A DNA stretch of 64,000 bases, taken from Candidatus Gastranaerophilales bacterium (lineage in GTDB: Bacteria; Cyanobacteriota; Vampirovibrionia; Gastranaerophilales; Gastranaerophilaceae). Below are positions 58,004-64,000 of this stretch, piece after piece. How positions within the stretch are numbered: position 1 is the first letter of the stretch; every line of letters begins with the position of its first letter. Both the position numbers and the translations under genes were made by a program. The DNA lies in contig CALUQE010000006.1 in assembly GCA_944322845.1 (NCBI GenBank), positions 1 through 64,000 of the forward strand. Direction: 5' to 3'. A model generated the notes under the pieces. The model worked only from the letters and a program-made list of their open reading frames with translations, was not told the origin of the DNA and searched no databases.

Positions 58004-58858
58004 TTATTTATTTACAATTTTATTATATCTTTGCCATAATACACTAGAAGCAATAAATTTTTCTTTTATTTCACACATCTGACTGTAAAACTCTGTCATT
58101 CTTGCGTATTTCCAGTATAAATCATTGCATGATTTGAAAGGTCTATTATGCCAGTCCAGAGAAAAGTCTGCCTGCCATGGTTTTATAAGCCCTGCAAAAT
58201 GGCGTATCACAACTTCATTATATTTAAAAATTACATTGTATTTTTTATCCAGTAATTTATAATTTGATTCAAAATATTTATTTAAAATTCCTTGATCGTT
58301 ATCTGTTTGTTGAGGATATAATTCTGAAATAGAAAGAATATCTTGTAATTGTATAGATTTGCGCCATTTTTCACAATTTATTAATAAAACACCAGAATTA
58401 AAATAAATATGATCATTGCTTATTGCCAGTTCTGCTTTCCAATGACTTGTATCAATCCAATCAGGAACTGCTCCCAAGATATAGTTCTCTAAATTTTCGT
58501 TGAATAATTGTGTAATATCATTTACAGCTATTGTATCAACATCGAGATAAATTGCTTTTCTTATATTATGTACTAACTGCGGTGCAAGGAGACGATTAAA
58601 AGCGGAAAGTGTAATCGTGTTAGATAATTTTATTCCTTTAAATATATTTTCAACATCAATTCTAATATATTCAATTGATAAATTTTTAAAAAGATTTTTT
58701 AGGGCGTTAATTTTAATTTTATTATCTTCTGAAATTCCACCGTCAAGGATATAAAATTCACAAAAAGATTTTGTATTGTCACAAATACTTGCAATTGTTG
58801 TTGCGACAAACGGTGCGTAGTTATTATCTGAAGATAAAAAAATAGGTATTGCTATCAC
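58004..58858 (-). CDS. GT8 family glycosyltransferase (paralogue C)
   Basis: 284 aa. It starts P-I-F-L-S-S-D-N-N-Y-A-P-F, shared by three GT8 genes here. The D-x-D is in Y-L-D-V-D-T-I-A near 100. Y-F-N-S-G-V-L-L-I near 152, D-N-D-Q-G-I-L near 188 and H-F-A-G-x-x-K-P-W near 220 are the usual GT8 acceptor and metal motifs. These enzymes add galactose or glucose to lipopolysaccharide-type cores. The start is GTG at 58858 in a GTGA overlap with the upstream GT2 stop, with AGAGGA before it. Confidence 0.88.
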   Translation of the reverse strand: MIAIPIFLSSDNNYAPFVATTIASICDNTKSFCEFYILDGGISEDNKIKINALKNLFKNLSIEYIRIDVENIFKGIKLSNTITLSAFNRLLAPQLVHNIRKAIYLDVDTIAVNDITQLFNENLENYILGAVPDWIDTSHWKAELAISNDHIYFNSGVLLINCEKWRKSIQLQDILSISELYPQQTDNDQGILNKYFESNYKLLDKKYNVIFKYNEVVIRHFAGLIKPWQADFSLDWHNRPFKSCNDLYWKYARMTEFYSQMCEIKEKFIASSVLWQRYNKIVNK

Positions 58859-59868
58859 TTATTTCCTCTTCTTATTTTGTCTCTTAAGTTTTGTGTAATA
58901 AAATTTAAACGGTTAGTTTTGTGTGTAAGAAAATTTTTTAATTCTGATTTGTTATTTTCAATTATCATTTGTGATATAGAAAAATAATTATTTTTCAAAA
59001 ACCTTTGAAATTCAGCTTTTCTATTACATTTTGAATAAATATTTGTCATTCCCGAAAGATATAATTCAATAAGATCTTCATTATTATTATGATAATGTAG
59101 ATTTAAAAATATATTAAACTGCTCTTTGTATAGCCAATCATATCCTTTAGGGTTTGTTTTATCAATATTTTTTTTGTTTAACAAATCTGTAATAATTTCT
59201 ATAGACTTCACTCCGGATAGAATTTTCTCTTTTGATAAAACTTTGGAAAACCCGCTGTCTTCTCTGTCATAATGACGGTAATAAATATTCTCGACAGTTA
59301 CAACTTTATTAGCAGCCAAAACTGCTTTTATCAAAAAAATTAGATCGGCGCTTATTAACATTCCAGGTTCAAGAATTATATTGTCATTCTTGATTAAGGA
59401 TGTTTTATATATTGCACACCACCAGTTATTAGAAAAATACAGTTTATTTTTTGCTATATTTATTATGTTATGTTTATTTTTGAAGGATTTTCCATTGTAA
59501 TCAATGTACTCTGCGTCTCCGCAAGATATGTCAGCATTTTCTTCTATTGCTTTTTTATATAACTTTTCAAAGAAATCCCGGTCTATTGTGTCATCATTAT
59601 CTACAAATGCAATATATTCTCCTGTAACATTTTCCAGCCCTGTATTCCTGGCTCTTGACTCTCCGCCATTTTCTGTTCTTTTGATAACCTTTATTCTGTA
59701 ATCTTTTAAAGCATATTTTTCAAGAATTTTTACAGAATCATCTGTTGAGCAGTCATCAACACAAATTATTTCTATATCTTCCAATGTCTGGTTAACAACG
59801 CTATCTAAACAGCGATTTAAATATTCATGGGCATTGTAAACAGGTATTATTACTGATATTTTGGGCAT
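58855..59868 (-). CDS. GT2 family glycosyltransferase
   Basis: 337 aa. GT-A fold: I-S-V-I-I-P-V-Y-N-A at residue 4, V-D-D-C-S-T-D-D-S near 37, E-S-R-A-R-N-T-G near 70, and D-N-D-D near 90 (D-x-D). The second half (about 200-337) is helical and lysine-rich, with the Y-Y-R-H-Y-x-R-E-D-S motif of this GT2 subfamily near 196. The ATG lies inside the end of the preceding GT8 fusion gene (44-bp overlap) with AAGGAAG before it. It is coupled to the GT8 gene that follows. Confidence 0.88.
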   Translation of the reverse strand: MPKISVIIPVYNAHEYLNRCLDSVVNQTLEDIEIICVDDCSTDDSVKILEKYALKDYRIKVIKRTENGGESRARNTGLENVTGEYIAFVDNDDTIDRDFFEKLYKKAIEENADISCGDAEYIDYNGKSFKNKHNIINIAKNKLYFSNNWWCAIYKTSLIKNDNIILEPGMLISADLIFLIKAVLAANKVVTVENIYYRHYDREDSGFSKVLSKEKILSGVKSIEIITDLLNKKNIDKTNPKGYDWLYKEQFNIFLNLHYHNNNEDLIELYLSGMTNIYSKCNRKAEFQRFLKNNYFSISQMIIENNKSELKNFLTHKTNRLNFITQNLRDKIRRGNK

Positions 59869-61570
59869 TTTTTCTTCCTTTTATATTTTTATGCAAATTT
59901 GCAAATAAGGCTTCTTTCCTAGTTGCTTCCGGATAATACTTCCCGCCAATTGCGGAACATGTTCCGGCAAAAATTTTATCTGGATATTTTTTTTTCATAT
60001 ATTTTAGCATTTCATAGTATGAATTCGGCGGTGTCATTCGAAAACCAGTATCTGAATGATGACAGCATTTGATTTTCACAACATTTGTTTCTATATTATA
60101 TTTCAAATACGAGTTAAAACAAAAATCTTCTACATACAAATCCCATTTTAAATTTTCATCAAAGCGTAAATGATACTTATTAACTAAGCTTGAGTGTACA
60201 AGCATTGCTTGACAGTCCAGGGTATCTACCAATGGGTCTTCGAATGAACAGAAGGCTGTTTTACTGTGCTGCGAGTCGTCACGCGAAACTTCTATACATT
60301 CCCCCTTGTATATTCTTACATACTTTCCTTTAACAATATTACCAAAATCTCCTTGGCAGCCTATAGGACCATATATTTTTGTTTTATCAAGGCAGGAAAG
60401 TAAAGAGGTTATGTCTGTAATAAGTTCCCAGTCCTGATGGCAAAATATGAACCATGATTCTTTGCCGTAATCGTAGGAATTCAAAAATTCATTATATCTT
60501 ACAGAAATATATTCATTTGTTTTTGTATTATCAAAATCAACAAGCTTTGTATTTTTTATCATTTTTATGTATTTGTTGTTTTTGACATATTTGTCATACA
60601 AATTGTAATCATTAACAACAGAAATGAAATAAACATTAGTTTTATCAGGCAAAGAGTTTTTTGGGTACCTGTTTTTGAGATAAATTTGTGAAAGCCTGTA
60701 GTGATTGATTGTAGAAGCTGAATCCGGAGTTATAAATTTTTCAAGAATGTCCTTGTAAAAAACGGTTTTTTCTGCATATTTCCAGAACTCATTTGCACCT
60801 GGCATCTGTTTTGCGTTTTTTCCTGGCGGTATTGTCCAGGGTTTAAATTCTGTAGCGAAATGTCTTATTATAACTTTTTCCAGCGGATGAGAAATTAAAT
60901 CATAATCTAAAAAGTTATACTTTAAATCAAGAATTCTGTATTGCCCATCAAAATACTTATTTAAAAGAGTTTCATCTGCATGTAAAACTTTTTCACCATA
61001 TTTGTTTGCTATTCCAAAAAGTTTTTCTGCAATGCTGTCTTTCTTCCATTTAGGTATATCTACTAGCAATACACCTGCATTGAAATACTTGTAGTTATCT
61101 GATAGTTCCACCAATTCTTTTGTATCAAGATTATATTGTTTTCTACTTTCGTCCCACACAGCTCCCAGAGCATAGCCTTCCAGCTCCTGAGCATATAGTT
61201 CTGCAATATCTCCTAGTACAACGATATCAACATCTAGGTATAAAACTTTTTTTAGTTTTGGTTTTAATGTCGGAATCAGAAATCTACTATATGTTGATAT
61301 AGAAATATAAGTCGCAGCATTATTATATTTTATATCTTTAAATTCTTTTTCTGGGTTGATATTTATAAATTCTATTGAAAAATTCCTGTAGATATCTTTT
61401 AATTGTAAAATTCTATTTTTATTTACTTTATTAATTCCGCCATCAAGGATATAAAATTCACAAAAATACTTTGTGTTATCACAAATACTCGCAATAGTTG
61501 TTGCGACAAATGGTGCATAGTTATTATCTGATGATAGAAATATAGGAATTGTAAAGTTAAAATTATTCAT
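59825..61570 (-). CDS. Fusion of GT8 glycosyltransferase and StrF-type (GT2-like) domain
   Basis: 581 aa. Residues 1-285 are GT8 paralogue B (P-I-F-L-S-S-D-N-N-Y-A-P-F start; Y-L-D-V-D-I-V near 103; Y-F-N-A-G-V-L-L-V; H-F-A-x-x-F-K-P-W). Residues about 310-560 look like the StrF-related glycosyltransferase-like domain (Glyco_tranf_2_5): V-R-Y-N-E-F-L-N-S-Y near 355, W-F-I-F-C-H-Q-D-W-E-L near 374, G-P-I-G-C-Q-G near 398, a late D-L-Y-V-E-D-F near 485. One protein could therefore add two sugars in a row. AGGAG precedes the ATG. It is 19 bases downstream of the next GT8 gene. Confidence 0.82.
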   Translation of the reverse strand: MNNFNFTIPIFLSSDNNYAPFVATTIASICDNTKYFCEFYILDGGINKVNKNRILQLKDIYRNFSIEFININPEKEFKDIKYNNAATYISISTYSRFLIPTLKPKLKKVLYLDVDIVVLGDIAELYAQELEGYALGAVWDESRKQYNLDTKELVELSDNYKYFNAGVLLVDIPKWKKDSIAEKLFGIANKYGEKVLHADETLLNKYFDGQYRILDLKYNFLDYDLISHPLEKVIIRHFATEFKPWTIPPGKNAKQMPGANEFWKYAEKTVFYKDILEKFITPDSASTINHYRLSQIYLKNRYPKNSLPDKTNVYFISVVNDYNLYDKYVKNNKYIKMIKNTKLVDFDNTKTNEYISVRYNEFLNSYDYGKESWFIFCHQDWELITDITSLLSCLDKTKIYGPIGCQGDFGNIVKGKYVRIYKGECIEVSRDDSQHSKTAFCSFEDPLVDTLDCQAMLVHSSLVNKYHLRFDENLKWDLYVEDFCFNSYLKYNIETNVVKIKCCHHSDTGFRMTPPNSYYEMLKYMKKKYPDKIFAGTCSAIGGKYYPEATRKEALFANLHKNIKGRKNAQNISNNTCLQCP

Positions 61571-61589
61571 TATGTTCTCCTACCATAGT

Positions 61590-62516
61590 CTAATATTTGC
61601 TTGTTTTATTTTTAATTCTTTCTGCTATTTTGTTATATGCTTCAAATAGCTTTCTATGTCGAAGATGACGCTCTATTTCAGTTTTTGTAAGTGCATTATC
61701 AAGCAGTTCTTTATAAAATTTAGTATATTTTGCATATTTCCAAAACTCTTGTACATGCGGGTATTCTTTTAGGTTTAGGTTTACTTCAGGATTAATTTTC
61801 CAAGGCTTTAAATCCGCTGTGTAATGTCGTATCATAAAGTTATAGTTGTTATCTTGCTCAAACCAAGCATCAACATAACTATATTTTTTGTCTATAGTTT
61901 TATAATTGCAGTCAAAATACTTATTTAAGACATCTTGATCCGGATACTGAAGTACGTTTTTATACTTTATACTGTATTTTAATAGATTCTCTAAAACATT
62001 ATGCTTTCTCCAATTTTCACAATCTAATAATAATACTCCAGAGTTAAAATATTTATGCTTATCAGAAAGCCCCAGATATTTCTTCCGTTCAATATTGACA
62101 CTACTTTCCCAAAACTCTTCAAAGCAGGCGCCAAGCCAATAATTATTCAGCGGCTCATCATAAAGCTCTTTTATATCTCCAAATAGAATAACATCTACAT
62201 CTGTATAAATAGCTTTATTAATTTCAGGTTTTAAATATGGAATTAAGAATCTGGAATACATTGCTTTAGTAATTTTCTCAGTTTCTTTGAAATTTTTGAA
62301 ATATTTATCTAAATCAATTTTTATAAATTCAAGGTTAAAATTCTTGAATTTTTTATTTAAGTATTTAATTTTATTTATATTTTCTGTAGATATTCCTCCA
62401 TCTATGATATAAAAATCAATAAAACTCTTTGTATTATCGCATATAGAAGCAATAGTTGTTGCGACAAATGGTGCATAATTATTATCTGAAGATAAAAATA
62501 CAGGAATATTTGACAT
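61590..62516 (-). CDS. GT8 family glycosyltransferase (paralogue A)
   Basis: 308 aa. P-V-F-L-S-S-D-N-N-Y-A-P-F start, D-x-D in Y-T-D-V-D-V-I near 101, Y-F-N-S-G-V-L-L-L near 156, H-Y-T-A-D-L-K-P-W near 238. The ATG at 62516 is chosen over one at 62552 because GT8 homology starts there; it is one base past the stop of the upstream gene. Together with the paralogues at 58004 and 59825 it shows a local GT8 expansion. Confidence 0.87.
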   Translation of the reverse strand: MSNIPVFLSSDNNYAPFVATTIASICDNTKSFIDFYIIDGGISTENINKIKYLNKKFKNFNLEFIKIDLDKYFKNFKETEKITKAMYSRFLIPYLKPEINKAIYTDVDVILFGDIKELYDEPLNNYWLGACFEEFWESSVNIERKKYLGLSDKHKYFNSGVLLLDCENWRKHNVLENLLKYSIKYKNVLQYPDQDVLNKYFDCNYKTIDKKYSYVDAWFEQDNNYNFMIRHYTADLKPWKINPEVNLNLKEYPHVQEFWKYAKYTKFYKELLDNALTKTEIERHLRHRKLFEAYNKIAERIKNKTSKY

Positions 62517-62517
62517 T

Positions 62518-64000
62518 TTATTTAATAATCTCCGTTGATGTCTTGTGAACATTTTTATTTTTATTTACATTAGTCAAATGATTTTTTCTAAAGTTATTTA
62601 AAGCCTGTTGGATATTAAATAATGGGTATGGATTAATTAAATTTGATATTTTTTTGTTCTTCAAATTTTCATATTGAAAGTTTAAAAACGGATTTTCTTT
62701 AAAAATTTCTTTATATTTTATGTTCTCAAACATTTGTAAAACTTTACTATAATAAATGTTTGTATCAAATTCATTGAGTTTAATAGAAGCTGTTAGGACA
62801 TGGAGTAAATCTTCTAAAAATTCAGTAGCTATAATTTTATAATTTTCAGGAATAATTTTGGCATTGTTTAAAAATTTGAAAATTAGTTCATTAGAAAAAA
62901 TTGCAGAAGCTAGTTTGGTCTCATTTATTTTAACAGTAGCAGAGTCCTCTCTATTTATGTAGTGATATACTGTAGATTCTTCTATATAAAATCTTTTGCA
63001 GTAAAAACAAGCTAAAATCGGAAATAATCTTTCCTCGCCCCAGATACAATGTTCTATAAATTTTATATTATTTTCATAGAGAAGTTGCCTTTTATATATT
63101 GCACTAAAAAATGTCATATTAAAATAAAATTTATTTTTTTTTATTTTGTTAAATAGTTCATAGTGCTTATTTATTAATCCATTTAATTGATGTGTATAAA
63201 TATTTGATTTTACAATATCAGCATTATTTTTTATAGCAGCATTGTATAATTTTTCATAAAAATCTAAATCTACATAATCATCACTATCAATAAAACCTAT
63301 ATATTCACCTTTAGCAACTTTCATGCCTTCGTTTCTAGCAATAGCAACACCCTTATTCTCTTTAAAATTAATAATTTTAATTCTTTTATCATATTTTGTA
63401 AATTCTTGTAATATGTGTAGTGAATTATCCGGTGATGCGTCATTAATACATATAATTTCTATTTCTTGTAATGTTTGAAAAACAAGATTATAAAGACAGC
63501 GTTTTAAATATTTTTCTACTCTATATACTGGTACAATAATTGAAACTTTCGGTTGAGCTGTTTGTATATTTTTTAAAGATTTTAATTTTTCTAATAATAC
63601 TTTTTCAGGGTTATTAAAATTTTCAATATTGTTATTAACAATAGAATCAAATAGTGTACATGAATAACAATCTTTGAGAATATTATTATATTTTAAGGAT
63701 TTATATATTTGGGTAATTTCAGGGAAAACATTTGTAATATCAAAAGAACATTCTTTTTGAGATTTTTTGAGTAGATATAGAATATCATCAATTAAAAATT
63801 CTTTTGCTACAATATTATAACTTTTCGGGTCGATATTTATATTATTTATAAATTCAAAGATTAACTTATTAGAATAAACTGCAGATTCTAATTTCTGTTT
63901 ATTAATAAGAGCTGTTGTGGAATCTGCATGATTTAAATAATAATAAATTGGTTTTTCAAGTGGAATAACTTCATTAGCATAATATACGCTCTGTATTATA
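62518..64000 (-). CDS. Multi-module GT2 glycosyltransferase, N-terminus outside the window
   Basis: The frame is open from the right edge to TAA at 62518 (about 493 codons), so the ATG at 63324 is internal: it lies in the middle of a GT2 fold. The second module starts near 63555 with P-K-V-S-I-I-V-P-V-Y, then I-C-I-N-D-A-S-P-D-N-S, A-I-A-R-N-E-G and D-S-D-D (D-x-D) near 63280. Before it, nearest the window edge, is the C-terminal part of another module with Y-Y-Y-L-N-H-A-D-S-T, matching the Y-H-Y-I-N-R-E-D-S-A of module two. So at least two GT2 modules sit in one chain. First visible gene of the cluster; glycan unknown. Confidence 0.85.
   Translation of the reverse strand, partial: IIQSVYYANEVIPLEKPIYYYLNHADSTTALINKQKLESAVYSNKLIFEFINNINIDPKSYNIVAKEFLIDDILYLLKKSQKECSFDITNVFPEITQIYKSLKYNNILKDCYSCTLFDSIVNNNIENFNNPEKVLLEKLKSLKNIQTAQPKVSIIVPVYRVEKYLKRCLYNLVFQTLQEIEIICINDASPDNSLHILQEFTKYDKRIKIINFKENKGVAIARNEGMKVAKGEYIGFIDSDDYVDLDFYEKLYNAAIKNNADIVKSNIYTHQLNGLINKHYELFNKIKKNKFYFNMTFFSAIYKRQLLYENNIKFIEHCIWGEERLFPILACFYCKRFYIEESTVYHYINREDSATVKINETKLASAIFSNELIFKFLNNAKIIPENYKIIATEFLEDLLHVLTASIKLNEFDTNIYYSKVLQMFENIKYKEIFKENPFLNFQYENLKNKKISNLINPYPLFNIQQALNNFRKNHLTNVNKNKNVHKTSTEIIK

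Noticed and set aside
63322..63324. Start of a GT2 gene at 63324
   Set aside because: The ATG lies inside a GT2 domain; the open frame and homology continue to the window edge.

Overview
The window looks like a chromosomal stretch from an AT-rich, Gram-negative member of the non-photosynthetic sister group of Cyanobacteria (Vampirovibrionia, formerly Melainabacteria; most likely a gut Gastranaerophilales). This is inferred. The clues are outer-membrane biogenesis genes (Omp85/BamA, Skp, LpxI, LpxB, RND/TolC efflux, MsbA) beside a cyanobacterial and plastid-type Ycf45 ATPase with an R3H domain. Flagellar components are also present, and there are several lineage-type proteins of unknown function. 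No rRNA, tRNA, CRISPR array, transposase or prophage was recognised.

Region 1 (1-8.3 kb): the last 24 codons of a FliD-like cap protein, uridine phosphorylase, then a co-directional block of bamA, skp, pyrimidine-nucleoside phosphorylase, a soluble orphan FlhA cytoplasmic domain fused to a DUF4177-like domain, lpxI and lpxB, closed by a strong terminator. Region 2 (8.3-24 kb): recF-galE, a MEMO/AMMECR1 fusion, two hydrolases, gshB, a fliW-csrA unit flanked by TPR proteins, der, L,D-transpeptidase, a secreted GH13 protein, ogt and two helix-turn-helix regulators.

Region 3 (24-39.1 kb) is the most unusual part. It holds three flagellin-type loci. The first is a flagellin split into two frames at an ATGA junction, with a GLUG-type insert. 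The other two are giant flagellin-like genes (1361 and 1418 aa) in which normal flagellin termini flank about 1000 residues of RTX-like GGxGxD repeats built from four large modules. All three share an upstream inverted-repeat element, a leader with a short open frame ending at a G-run, and exactly 43 nt from the GGTAG box to the ATG. In the two giants the G-run is exactly 12 G, in a 208-bp leader that differs at one base between copies. Changing its length moves the end of the leader frame, in one phase right onto the flagellin start codon. A CsrA/FliW pair, the known flagellin-leader regulators in other bacteria, is encoded about 6-12 kb upstream. Between these loci lie grpE-dnaJ, a secreted beta-propeller and an O-methyltransferase.

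Region 4 (39.2-52.4 kb): ycf45, an RND efflux operon, small membrane proteins, a self-contained unit encoding a Met/Cys-rich 28-residue peptide, a large lineage-type membrane protein, a second TolC-like protein and MsbA. Region 5 (52.4-64 kb, minus strand): a surface-glycan cluster with two GT32 paralogues, a radical SAM protein, three GT2 genes (one multi-modular and running off the window), three GT8 paralogues (one fused to a StrF-type domain), one further glycosyltransferase and an aldo/keto reductase.

A recurring feature is the promoter placed directly before the start codon (TATAAT-like box 6-9 nt before ATG, no Shine-Dalgarno), suggesting leaderless mRNAs for recF, gshB, der, ogt and others.
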